From NCBI GenBank assembly GCA_900175165.2, contig FWWN02000454.1:1-64000 (forward strand): DNA of 64,000 nucleotides. The letters are read 5' to 3'. Of the stretch, positions 1 through 10,399 are shown piece by piece. Below the pieces are notes generated by a model that was not told the DNA's origin, did not search any database, and was given only the letters and a program-made list of their open reading frames with translations. The stretch is from Rhizomucor pusillus (Eukaryota > Mucoromycota > Mucoromycetes > Mucorales > Lichtheimiaceae). The position numbers and the translations under genes were made by a program. Each line of letters begins with the position of its first letter. Within the stretch, counting starts at the first letter, position 1.

Positions 1-1231
1 TTATTTTTTTCTCGGATGTAACTTTTTCTGACGCGCATAGAACTGCGTGGATTGCAGCATCTGCAATGTCATGTATTCAGGGCAGTCGTTAGGAGTCGAG
101 GCTTCCGCTGGATTTAAGCTCTAGATGCACGTATTGACGATTCCGCCCATTATAGACAAGTCTTAATAAGCACCGGCCTAACTGCTCACCAATGGGAGAA
201 CCCGATCGCGCCCTAGTACTTTGGATTTCTTTAAGTGTATGTTTACCTTTAGCGTGGCTTCTCGGCTTACGCGTAACTATGATGCATGGGATGCTTTATC
301 AAAGTCGGGCTTAGTCACTATGAAAGAAAGCGGCACCGTTTTCAATATCACGTGGGTAGTGAACGCGCATCGTTTCACACCTTGCTGTTCTAATCCAAGT
401 CGATGGGTGCTCGCTTCAGAGCACGTAATTCAGATTGGAGCTTGGCAATAAGCGTTGTTGGTGAAGGAGGGTAGCTTGGATGGTTACAAAGATACATACA
501 GTATACTTCATGCAACAAAAGATAAAATGCCGTCATTGATACATGGATGTAACGGCGATGGATTGAAGAATGGAGATGAAACTTTAGTGTCAATAAAACA
601 TTTTCGCCACATTATAACAATGATGGTGGCAAGTCCGAACGAAGGACATGAACGACAACATTGGTATCAACAGGTTATACATTTTATTTTCAATTCCTGC
701 TTGAAAGCTGGGAGTGTATCCATCCTTTTTGTGTAGTATCTGTTATCAAACCTCTCGAGCACGTACATTTCTCGCAATGCTTGCACTTGACTTGTTTGAC
801 AGAATTGATCAGATGACGGGTTATGAAAAAGCTGACTTTTGAAGGATCATGGGAATATAATGGTTTGTATCAGCAGACCGAAGAAACGAGTCAGGAACGC
901 ACTTGATCTTTTTCAAATAATGGAAAATATGGGATCGCTATCTTTGGCATTTGTTTGCCGAAACTAAAGGGGCCAATGTTGACATAATCACATACTTGTT
1001 TGGCACGGGCTTCACAGGCAATGAACGGCCTGAATCGACACATTTAGGAATTGGCTGTTCCTTGTATGCAAATAATTACTGTTAAGTTGCTTGCAGGATG
1101 ATATCTTTATATATACGTATGGATTGCTTAAACTAAGCAGATATAAAGTAATGTAAACTGGGAAATGAAGAACAACAATGACTGTACAGATGGAAAGATT
1201 GGTACGAAAAGATAAGGGAAGCAAAGGGAAT
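1..1231. other. gene-free left flank
   Basis: I see no convincing gene here. The open frames are short (under 95 codons), have no recognisable motif, and do not join through good splice signals. The right end is the 3' flank of the minus-strand sorting nexin gene. A gene starting left of the window cannot be excluded. Confidence 0.4.
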
Positions 1232-3979
1232 CTATCCGAATATCGGACGCATGACTCGTTCTAGTAGCTGAACCAGTAAGACACGATTCAAAGATTGGTC
1301 TTGACAACGTGCCCACAGTCGTTCCATGGCTGCCACGCAGTTTTGCTCGCCAATCAACTGCCGTACACCGCTTGGTACACCTGACTTTATTAGCAGTTTT
1401 CTTGCTTGCTCTCTTGTTGCTTCCTTCTCTTCGGGTGTCCTTTCCTGTCCACCTTGTGCTAGTTCCCCGTTCGGCCAGTATTTTTGTGTCAGCTTGTCTG
1501 TCAATTCCACCAAGGCATCGGGAGACAGGTAGTCTTGGATATAACTGCTATACTGTTCAGCAATTATCTCCGTGTAAGATCGACGCACGATTTCACGTAA
1601 TAGATTCAACAAAGTACGTCGCATCCATGCGCGGTTGTTGGCAGTTGTTAAATCGAATATTTCCACAACGAGCGCAAAGGTGGTTTCGATTAATAGCTCC
1701 ACATCTAATGCAGTAAGTGGTTTGCTATTCCCGTGAACTCGTTCTTCCTCCTCTTTCTCAACAGACTGAGTCGCAGCAGCCAGCGGTGGTGCTGGTGCTG
1801 GTGTTATTGAATCCGGGGCTATCCTTGACGATGCCTCTACTACTTCTTCCTCCTCTTCAGTGTCCTCGGGTATGCCTCCACTCGTTGCCGTGCTGCCACT
1901 TCGTATGCTAGAGATAGATCCTTCTCGCATAGTTTTGCGTCCGAACCACCGTCGTGCAGGTTCCTGCGTGGGCGACGAGACCAAAAAGTAGTCGCCGCTG
2001 CTGCCATCGTTGCCTAGCAAGCTATTGGCTCCGTTGCTAACGCTTTTGACTGCAAGCGAAGGGGCTCGAGCGAGCATGGACATGGCTTTTCCAACACTGC
2101 TTTGGGAAACTCCTGGTACGCCTGCGCCGGATGCGTTGCTGATCGCGGCATACGCACTCACTTCATCCATGTATTCATCTGCAAACGATACATCCACTGT
2201 ATCTGTGGAATTGTCTCCAGCAGGAGATCGGCGTTCTTTTCTTAGGAATGCGAGAATAATTTGATCTCTTCCAAGCTCGCTGTCCTGCACGACTGTAAAT
2301 AGATATCGCTCCAGTGAGCGACAGATGCTTTCCGGATCGGTGGCCGTCGGTGGCGGATTGCTGTTACCGCCCAACTTCAGCCAAGATCGTATTGGATCCA
2401 GAGGCAATCGCAAATTAATTCGGGCAACACGTTTGGCGTGACGCGCACTAATGATTGCATGGAAAACCTCGAAGTCTGCGTATGTGCGAGTGATAACATA
2501 TCCACCTCCTTCGGATCCTGCTTGGTCTTCCATGGCCGGCCGCTCAATTTGCACAATATACATAAGTTTGCTCTTATCCTGAGGGATCCCATCCGCATGT
2601 CCTCCGCTGATATCCATAACACTGAAATTAACAGTACCATTCGCGTAGATCATGGGTGTCTGATTCCATGCGTCTTCAGCCTTTGGAGCGGATACCTTCT
2701 TTCGTGGGCCAGGCGATGATTGGACAGAAGAACGTCGACTTTCCGGGATAGGTGGTAAGGAATCGTCCGACGCGACAGAATCCATTTTGGACAATTTATG
2801 CATAGTATGCTCATTATTTTTGGATCGCTGTTGAGAGGAACCGTTCTGCGATTCTGCAACTGGCGGAGGAGATGGTTCCCGTTGCAACGGTGTTTGCGAC
2901 GTAGGTTGAGGTGTTGATGACTTTGTCTCAGTTTCATCAGACTTTGCAGCCATTAAACTCTCTGCAGCGCGCTCTACCACGCTGTAGAGTCCATCGATCT
3001 CTTTGCTGTTCTCCTGTTCTTCACCGTTCGGTTCATCCGGCTTTTCAGACAGATAGTCTACGATCCAGCAATTGATATAATCCGGATCGCTCACAGTCGC
3101 TAAAATAGATTCAAAAAGGTATGTTGCAAGCAGTTCCGTCAATAAGTTCATAACAACAGCAGAGTTTGTATCACTTGATGGTAGGATGCGCTTTAGTATC
3201 ACAGCGCTAAGCGCCTGCATCTGCTGATGCTGTTCCTTTGCCGAAAAAAGTTGTGCAAATGGCGACTGTGGATTTTGGTAGATGTAGTTATCGAGCGTCA
3301 ATCCTGAGCTCTCCAGACTTCTGCATTCGCGCTATGTATCACATGTTTTTTAGTCCTAAATTATTAATTACATTTCGTTAATGTACTACTTACCATATGG
3401 ATAATCAAGACATTGGCAACACCGTAGACGGTTGCCATGACTAGATCATTTCGCTCTTGTTTGATTAGGATTTTCTCGATATTATGTACACCTCCATTCA
3501 GTCGCGCTCGCACGGTCTGTTCAAAGGTTGGTACACTGTGCAGATTTAGCGGGTTCCACCAGCTCAGGACATAGTCGCGATGGAAATACGTAATCAATTT
3601 ATCGACTGCTTCGGTAAGAGGAGGATAAAAAAGCGATAATTGTTGGCTCTCTGCCGACTCTTCCTGGATAATCTTTTTATTTTATGAGTACAAAAAGCCG
3701 ATTGTCTTGTATCTTCCTCGCACGTACCTCGCTTTGCAAAGGACTCGTCTGGAAGAGTCTAGGTTCAGGCGGAAGTCTTCTGTTTGTAGACAAGCTTCCC
3801 AAAAGAAATCCTGCTGTTACGAAAACAGGAAACCAATATCCGTCCACTGCCAACAAAGTTGCATAAAGAAGACCGAAAACACCCGCGAGTGTCGTGACGA
3901 CAGCTCGAAGCTGTGGGTTGTGTCCGTCAATCTCTACATAGTTCCATATTTGATCGAGCCCATCTACAAGGAGTGACAT
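1232..3979 (-). CDS. MDM1: Mdm1-type sorting nexin (TM-PXA-PX-Nexin_C)
   Basis: Three exons (3979-3728, 3663-3394, 3331-1232) give 873 aa in continuous phase. Two hydrophobic segments lie at about residues 20-60 (one contains LLYATLLAVDGYWFPVFV). A PXA domain follows (about 85-260, including FHRDYVLSWWNPL), then a low-complexity Ser/Pro linker, a PX domain (about 370-480) with the phosphoinositide-binding RTYADFEVFH, an acidic linker, and a C-terminal Nexin_C domain ending in VMRPIFG. Family knowledge: Mdm1/SNX13/SNX14 proteins are anchored in the ER and bind phosphoinositides on endosomes, vacuoles or lipid droplets at contact sites. No RGS domain is visible between PXA and PX, as in yeast Mdm1 and unlike SNX13. 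The ATG at 3979 is chosen because the membrane segments follow it directly. Confidence 0.85.
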
Positions 3980-4937
3980 TGTCTGTGTAGAGCATGTGTC
4001 GAGCAAACAGTGTGGGTAGTTGGCGTGGGTGTGCGCGGAACGAAAACAGGTTCAGTGCCACAGAGCGCCTTTTTTGAGATCGACGGCAGCAGCTTGTTCG
4101 GAGGTCAGAAACCCCTTTCCAAGGGGCTCTTGCTGCTCTAAGGCTGTTTGCAATAAGCTGCAACCTCTAGAGCCCTACTATCTGTTACCAGTGGTACCAT
4201 GGAGAAAAAGATCTCTCCTTATGAACCTGCAGTTGCATGCAGTAAACTGGCGTCAATACTGACCGCCGCAAATTCTCAGATGCTAACGAACAAAAGACAC
4301 TTTATCTGATACAGTTAACCTATCATCCTACGTATGTCCCTTATAATACTCAGGTTCATAATTGTCCTGCAACGAAATATAGACCGTCTCCTTTCAAATA
4401 ACGTAATATGAAATTTGTAACACAAATGAACTCTTTCAGCGGTTATTAACACATTTGCGTATGAAGTTTATTCAACGATGGACAACTGGGTCCATCGGTT
4501 CAAAAGAAATGGAAACAGAGAGAGACTACAGGTTAACGCGAAACAAGGTCGTTGGCCTTATGATGCGAAGTGAGGCGGCAATTGCTTCGGGGGCAACGGC
4601 CTGTGGGACAAATGTAGAGTTGTCAAAAATACAACGCCAATGGGCTTTCCATATCGGCGTGATTGTGCAAGCGCTTCCCCTGCATCAAGTTCTGGACTTC
4701 CGTTGTTAAAAGCAGGTCCACTTTCGCGCCGATTCTTCGTCCGTGGTTGATGCGTTCTGATGTCGCTTCGCTCATATTCTCGCCACTAGATTTTCAATCA
4801 CATGATTATTGACTGAGCTGTTATTTCATTGAATATTAACTTACGAGGTGCCTTCAATGTCACATTCGTCATAACAACAATCAATAATACACCACACGTT
4901 TGAGCAAATCGGATTTGCTTCGCAGTTTCGACAAGTA
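3980..4937. other. intergenic, 5' flank of the sorting nexin
   Basis: This holds the presumed promoter of the minus-strand sorting nexin and ends at the TA dinucleotide flanking the Tc1/mariner element. No supported coding region is seen. Confidence 0.4.
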
Positions 4938-5098
4938 CATTGTTTCCGGGAAGTAAAGTCGCACTTGGTGGAAATTGATGTCACACTCATCCAAGTGTGA
5001 ATGGCGCGAGTTCTAAAAATAGATGTTACCAGGCTGACAAATCAGATGTCGCATTTCCAGGATGTTTTGTCGTACAAGCCTTGGCGTCTTTTGGGATA
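4938..5098 (+). repeat. left terminal inverted repeat of the Tc1 element
   Basis: Matches the reverse complement of 6789-6944. A shared inner core is TGTCACACTCATCCAAGTG. The left copy has about 5 extra bases near the outer end (GTAAAGTC against GTC). The repeat carries an inward-facing ATG followed by about 30 codons. Confidence 0.9.
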
Positions 5099-5415
5099 AA
5101 CTGAAAAAAGGGGAAGACGAAAAAATGGGGAATGCAAAAAGTTGGGAACTTTATTTTGTAAAACGAAGGGGTGACCAATTTGCTTTTCTTTTTTGGAGAC
5201 GCAATTGACCTCTTGATACGACTGCATCTTGCGTTATAAGAGAAAGACAGTAAACCTGTCAATGAGATCTCTCTTTTGGGTTGATTGCGTTAAACAAACC
5301 ATCACCAAACAGCGCAAAGGACTCAAAGGTTCAAACAAATCAAAAATTGACTGGCATCTTATGAACGTTACTTTGATTCCCATGCATGGATGTAAAATCT
5401 GCCTTGAAAAGTTCT

Positions 5416-6447
5416 CTAGAGCTCTTGCTTGTTGCGACATTTGTCCAAGAATTTATGAGAATGCCAAACAAAGCCTTTGAAATCACTCAGCTTCAAGCTA
5501 TTGGAAGCTTCGCTGATCCTCGTCATCAACGTCTCTTTTTCCAAGAACTTGTTGCGTTTTACTTTACTCTTAACAACTGAACAGAATTGCTCAATTGGGT
5601 TGAGCTCAGGAGAATATGAAGGTGAATAAGCACAACGATAACCTCGGGATGCGATGTACTTGGCTATATCGTCAGAAGTATGGATAGAAGCATTATCCAT
5701 TACTAGGTAGTAGTCCTTCATGTGTGGATACTGCTCCATTTCATCCATTGTAGCCTTCAGAAAGCTAATATAATGTCCTGTTACCGTCCCTCTGCTCGTA
5801 CGTCCAGCATCATCTCCTCGCTTCCTCTTCTTCGCTTGTGGTTGCGGAAGTCTCCGGCTGCACTTGATCAAACCTGCAGCAGAAATCGCGCCCAAGATGG
5901 TTGTTGTTTGTGCTCGGGTTTTGGGTACCCTAACCACTGCGGGTGAGCCTTTCTTTGACCAGCCGATACTACGTTTCATGTTAATATGAAAAGCAGACTC
6001 AGCAAGAAAGACGCAGTTTCTCGTAAAGTCCATCTCAGTTTTTTCCCATTTACGTATCCAATCTAGGCATTCTTGGATCTTTTCCTCGCTGTTCCTGTCT
6101 ACAGGCTGAAACCGAGCTTTTTTGAGAGACAGATTGCAATGTTTTCTCACAAAATCATACACGGTGCTTTTGGATACTTGGAGTCCTGTAAATACCTGCC
6201 TCAGTTGCTCCACCACTTGTTCCAGGACGACCAACGGATTCTCATCAATGCACTCTAGAATGACATTTTTATGCTCCTCATTGAGAAGACGCGGACGGCC
6301 AGTCTTCCTAGGTTTCTCGAAGATGCTATGTGGGTCTCTCTCGTACTGTTTGGCCCATCTTTGTGCCGTACGAGCGTGGATTCCCAATCGCTTTGCAGCG
6401 GCAGAAGCGCTCAGACACTTCTCAAACAACAGCTTGAAGAACCTCAT
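5416..6447 (-). CDS. Tc1/mariner-type DDE transposase, probably inactive
   Basis: 343 codons from ATG. An N-terminal helix-turn-helix region (about 1-110, with LGIHARTAQRW and the GRPR linker) binds the repeats in this family. The DDE_3 catalytic core follows: second Asp in YYLVMDNASIH and Glu in ELNPIEQF, 34 residues apart as in Tc1 (DD34E). The first catalytic Asp, expected in the strand VFLDE, reads VFLAES here, so Ala replaces Asp. Upstream of this ATG the reading frame continues for about 25 codons (TDQDKMRFF) to a stop, and plausible N-terminal coding sequence lies in two other frames. Together these suggest a degenerate copy. The fold and family are clear; activity is unlikely. Confidence 0.88.
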   Translation of the reverse strand: MRFFKLLFEKCLSASAAAKRLGIHARTAQRWAKQYERDPHSIFEKPRKTGRPRLLNEEHKNVILECIDENPLVVLEQVVEQLRQVFTGLQVSKSTVYDFVRKHCNLSLKKARFQPVDRNSEEKIQECLDWIRKWEKTEMDFTRNCVFLAESAFHINMKRSIGWSKKGSPAVVRVPKTRAQTTTILGAISAAGLIKCSRRLPQPQAKKRKRGDDAGRTSRGTVTGHYISFLKATMDEMEQYPHMKDYYLVMDNASIHTSDDIAKYIASRGYRCAYSPSYSPELNPIEQFCSVVKSKVKRNKFLEKETLMTRISEASNSLKLSDFKGFVWHSHKFLDKCRNKQEL

Positions 6448-6532
6448 TTTGTCCTGATCTGTATAGAGGGTATAACTACGCTTGTCGATGCTTGTTTCAT
6501 AACAACGTCGGTATCAGCCTTTACGTCGTCTT

Positions 6533-6886
6533 CTATCTGCATGGCCCTGTCTCGTTGCCTCCGTCTTGAGGCAGTGTAGACAAATACTGTGAATAAGAGC
6601 TCAATGTTTCAGGACCATACGGCTCCTCATCAACAATGTAATCCATAGGCTCGGGCCTGCCATACTCGTCGACAACAGCGCCTCTTCCATCTTCATACAA
6701 AAACTGAATGCTCATTATGATATAGTTCCCGGTGTAATTGTGGTAAAAGACAAAAATCCAAGGACGAAAACACTGGCGCGCTTCATTATATCCCAAAAGA
6801 CACCAAGGCTTGTACGACAAAACATCCTGGAAATGCGACATCTGATTTGTCAGCCTGGCGACATCTATTTTTAGAACTCGCGCCAT
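6533..6886 (-). CDS. open frame inside the Tc1 element, possible broken transposase 5' part
   Basis: A 117-codon frame starting inside the right inverted repeat (MARVLKID) and ending 85 bp before the transposase ATG. Its acidic C-terminal half (DEEPYGPETL) has no family I recognise. A short open frame (MQIEDDVKAD) follows in a second frame and then the transposase in a third. I infer a formerly continuous protein broken by frameshifts, or one joined by introns whose splice sites I could not find. It could also be a separate element-encoded protein. Confidence 0.4.
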   Translation of the reverse strand: MARVLKIDVARLTNQMSHFQDVLSYKPWCLLGYNEARQCFRPWIFVFYHNYTGNYIIMSIQFLYEDGRGAVVDEYGRPEPMDYIVDEEPYGPETLSSYSQYLSTLPQDGGNETGPCR

Positions 6887-6944
6887 TCACACTTGGATGA
6901 GTGTGACATCAATTTGCCCTAAGTGCGACTTCCTGGAAAGAGTG
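6789..6944 (-). repeat. right terminal inverted repeat of the Tc1 element
   Basis: Reverse complement of the left repeat over about 155 bp with few mismatches. The outer end abuts the TA at 6945-6946, followed by an AT-rich stretch (taataataattataatataa) typical of a preferred TA target. Confidence 0.9.
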
Positions 6945-7075
6945 TAATAATAATAATTATAATATAATAAATCTAGCGCTTTTGTAATCGGTTGATCAAC
7001 CCAATGTAAATCAGCTTCAGCTAAATGATGAATATTAAACTTGATGTTGTGTTCTCATAGTCCGTCAAGTGTATT

Positions 7076-7693
7076 CTATATATCATACCCAGCAGCATCA
7101 ACGTCTTTGAGCTGTTTCCACATCTGCCCATCGTAGATATCATACATGACGTTGGCCTGCAGTGAGCGGTGTCTCCAAATGTTGATCTTTTCAACGAAGT
7201 CAGGGAGATTAAAGAATATACCGAGAGTGCGCTTTACAGAGATATAGGCGTATTCTTTGATCGGCACTGCACGGTTACCCGAAGAGCATTTGAAAAGGCG
7301 TTGTCCATAAGTGGTGACATTTCGCAAGGGAAATTCCTTGTGATCGCGACAGTTTTGCCCGACAATATCGCCCGGTTGATTCAAATCAAACCCGTCAATG
7401 TCCAAGGTCTTATGGCATTTTGGGCAGACTACGTATCGCTTTACGCCGTTTGTAGCTGCTCCAATTCCCGCTTGCTTCCTCAAAGTGGACAGCTTGGTTG
7501 GCAGACGGCAGGTGGCAGAGAAAAATTCAAGCAATGCGTTGATGAACTTCATCAGAAGTTCTGTTGTTCGGGCAAGTAATGCGGTTGGAAGTTGACGAAA
7601 GGTACGGAACTTCGCGACCAAATCAATAAAATTCCAGGCGGTTGTCCACGATGCCCAATATGCACCGTGATCGTCAATACGCACTGCAGTCAT
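7076..7693 (-). pseudogene. remnant of a CACTA/Plavaka-type (Tnp2-like) transposase
   Basis: A 205-codon open frame with the pattern I associate with fungal Tnp2/Plavaka-type transposases: helical LMKFINALLEFF, a LRKQAGI segment, a zinc-knuckle start YVVCPKCHKTL with further Cys/His (GQNCRDHKEFP), and the C-terminal YDIYDGQMWKQL. It is only a fragment, since the large DDE core is missing. Just upstream on the same strand (about 7700-8106) a second frame reads acidic protein-like sequence (PEFMDCAMEESSETVDAIVD) broken by an in-frame stop, probably the decayed N-terminal part. No intact ends are visible. Family assignment is from motif memory only. Confidence 0.6.
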
Positions 7694-9510
7694 CAGAACC
7701 CAGAGAGCAATTCATACCAAGAATTCTGAGTATGTGTTGGCCTCGAAGTTAGAAACTATCGTGCTTGCATGTTGGTTGATCGCCGGCAAAACAACTTCGT
7801 GTATGTGTACTTCCGAAATGAACCTAAGAAGTACAACGCTGGCGATGCATACTCTTTCGCCGGTAGGTGCAGCGTAGCATGTCCCGAAAAGGTTTCGTTG
7901 GGGTTTGCAGCACGCCTGTCGATGGTTACTTCCCCTTCTTGCCAGCACAGGTCGAGTTCCTCCTAAGCATCGACAATTGCATCAACGGTTTCAGAAGACT
8001 CCTCCATGGCGCAGTCCATAAATTCGGGATCTTCAGCTTCAACACTGGAGGCTGCAGAACGTTGTCCTTCAAAGCAAAGACTCGTTGGTGAAGCGAGACC
8101 TCTTGATCGGGTAACTGATCCAGTTTAACGAGCCAAGCAGGCCCGTCGTGATGGTAGTTGGCCCAGTAATGACGCCAAAGAGCTCGATTCCAGGTGCGTC
8201 AAGAGACACAGTAACTCTAAGGGACCTGTAGACCGGCGAGGACTTCAAGAGACAAAAATACGAGCGTTTACAGCTAGGTAGGCGACCCTGGCGGCAATGG
8301 TCAAAAGAGATGCAATAAGCAGAAATCAGGGTAAATCAAGCGAAGATCGCGAGATAGGGACCCTTTCAGTCCTGAATAATTAAACTTCCAGGTGCTTAGG
8401 AATATTTTTATTGTCCATTGATGGACACCTCCAATTAGTACCCATCAAAACTACGACATTAATTTCAATGCCTGCGACATTGCTTTTTGGAAACACTGTG
8501 GATTTGGCAAGAAACAAAAGAAAGAGGATCGCGATTAGTGTTTCTGAAGTAATCACAGGCAATCAAACAGAAAAATCGTTAGGAGAGCAATAGGATCATG
8601 TCATCCAACATTCGTATCTTATCCTGTTCATCTCGAGTGAACATTGTACCATGTGGTTCGCACATAATATCTTTGTTCTCATATGCAGAACTTTGAATAC
8701 GGAAAGCAGACAAAACGTGTGTAGCAGTACAACTACTTTTACTATTTATTATTTTACTTTCTTCAATAAACAGGTATATTTAAAGCTCGTTGGAAAACCT
8801 ATAATAGACATGATTCGGTTAGACATGTCAATGATAGCATACAAACTATAAGAGAGACATGACTGCAATCAGTGAACATTTTCTCAGCACATTGCGGCTC
8901 AGGGAATGTAGATAAGGTAAGGGGTATGTTGGTATTCATCATATTTGCAGTCATGTCTCCTACTAGATGAGACCTAGAATTAAAAATACTCACCATAAGA
9001 GATTTGAACAAGTCATCCATCCTCCCAATCAATCATCCATCGACGAAAGCACATGCACATCTGCTAACCATGATCTAGCCATGAGCAAACTGCATACACG
9101 AGGATGGATGATTCCCTGGAGAATCGAAGATGTAAGAGCAAGCTCTCCAGGTAAGGCTGCCGTTTTGAACGCGGGAAATTCAGCGGGAAACAGTCACGAT
9201 TTTGGAAAGCCGCTACAGGTCTTTGATTTGTGGAGAGGAATTGAGAGAACTGTTACTGTCGAGATCAATTGTCCTTTATTTTGATGCAGATGTTGGAAAT
9301 ATTTATATCTTAATAAAAATTGCTAAGATATTCTTATGTGTAGAGGGGTCCTCTGCTTTCAGCCTTGGTTCTTGGTCGTGGCTTCACTCGGCAGAGCCGA
9401 ACATTACCTTGCTGGTGCTGGTGGCTGGCAGGCGGAGCTGTTATCCTTGCTTACACCGAGGCAGCCACTTCCAAGGAAAGGTTCCCCCCTTTTTAACACA
9501 GTTGCAAGTC
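7694..9510. other. intergenic with transposon debris and short repeats
   Basis: The first 400 bp is probably the decayed 5' part of the transposase remnant. Beyond about 8.1 kb I see no gene. The stretch contains a 15-bp inverted repeat and one copy of a 19-bp direct repeat, and ends in the promoter of the mS38 gene. Confidence 0.4.
8854..8959. repeat. perfect 15-bp inverted repeat, 76-bp spacer
   Basis: gagacatgactgcaa at 8854-8868 is exactly reverse-complemented at 8945-8959. It could be the ends of a tiny degenerate element or a hairpin. No function can be assigned. Confidence 0.7.
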
Positions 9511-9978
9511 ATGTTCGCCCGCAGGCTGGTACAAAGCTGCTCAGCGCTTGTAAAACCTGCCATTTGCCGACGCGTTACGGCCAATGTAACGCGTAGTGCT
9601 TCTACACTAACCACCGCCGCTGACAATGCACTACCTGCCGAGACCGGTCTTCCTTTTACGTTCTCTACACACAGTAAGCTACTGAGCGAGTGTGAAGCGA
9701 CTGTCAGATTCAATCCTAAGAACAATATCTATAGTTGTTGAACGCCACGCTTCCCCGTCCGTGTCAGAGTACATGGCAAAGCTACGGCCCTTCTCAGCAC
9801 CACCTGCTCCTTCTGCAGACAATGGAGGCATGCAACTGACGAGTATCTTGCGAAAGAGACGATTGAAGATGAATAAGCACAAGCACAAGAAACTGAGAAA
9901 GCGAACTAGAGCATTGCGAAGAAAGCTTGGCAAATAATGACAGCAATGTACATACATACCTCCTACTAGACGAGACCT
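8957..9978 (+). repeat. pair of 19-bp direct repeats flanking the mS38 gene
   Basis: ctcctactagatgagacct at 8957-8975 recurs with one mismatch (c for t) at 9960-9978, so the mS38 gene lies exactly between the copies. The repeat could be a dispersed motif or the scar of a local duplication or insertion. Confidence 0.6.
9511..9937 (+). CDS. COX24: mitochondrial small ribosomal subunit protein mS38 (AURKAIP1/Cox24 family)
   Basis: Two exons (9511-9673, 9735-9937) give 121 aa. The N-terminus is Arg-rich, hydrophobic and free of acidic residues at first (MFARRLVQSC), as in a mitochondrial presequence. The C-terminus is the family hallmark: SILRKRRLKMNKHKHKKL followed by RALRRK. mS38 inserts into the small mitoribosomal subunit rRNA; yeast Cox24 is needed for COX1 expression. 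The join is supported by GTAAGC, a CTAAGA-like branch point, a TATAG acceptor and phase continuity (A plus TT gives Ile). Confidence 0.88.
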
Positions 9979-10399
9979 TGACGTTGGATATTCGCTGCCT
10001 TTTCAAAATAAAAGCACTGTACAGACACAACAGACATCGATTTGCATATTATACGCGATGATCAGCATCAATTATCTCGCTGCTTCCGTACATTATTGTA
10101 TTTGCACGCAGGAAACATTAAAGATATTCCAAGGATGCTGTCTTTCTACTCATTAGAGACGAATCAAGCATATCTTTTCTAATTGCCCTCCTCCTTTCGA
10201 AGACAATGAAAGCTTCCGCGTTGCTCATTCTCTGTATATTTTATGCTCGGTTTATGCCCTTCTTACTTTAAAACGATAGCCCAGAAACTTTGACGTGACC
10301 AATACCAAAAATGGACATTGTTTTTTTTTCAATGGCAGAGTGTGTAGAATGCAAGGTTCTCCTTTCCGCCTGTAATCCTCTCTTTTCTTTTGTCCACTC
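9938..10399. other. intergenic between mS38 and the polyQ protein gene
   Basis: No gene seen. Presumed 3' flank of mS38 and promoter of the next plus-strand gene, with several pyrimidine runs. Confidence 0.4.

Larger units (their letters stand above)
4938..6944 (-). mobile_element. Tc1/mariner-family DNA transposon
   Basis: A 2.0 kb element bounded by long terminal inverted repeats and flanked on both sides by TA (4936-4937 and 6945-6946), the target duplication typical of Tc1/mariner. The ends begin CATTGTTTCCGGGAAG on the left and CACTCTTTCCAGGAAG on the right strand, so the termini have diverged slightly. Inside lies a minus-strand DDE transposase. The repeats are still nearly identical over about 155 bp, which suggests a fairly recent insertion, but the transposase has a mutated catalytic residue and its upstream frames are broken. 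The copy is therefore probably non-autonomous. Confidence 0.9.

Noticed and set aside
221..736. Two open frames of 76 and 93 codons near the left edge
   Set aside because: No motif, no good splice junction, and composition is not clearly coding.
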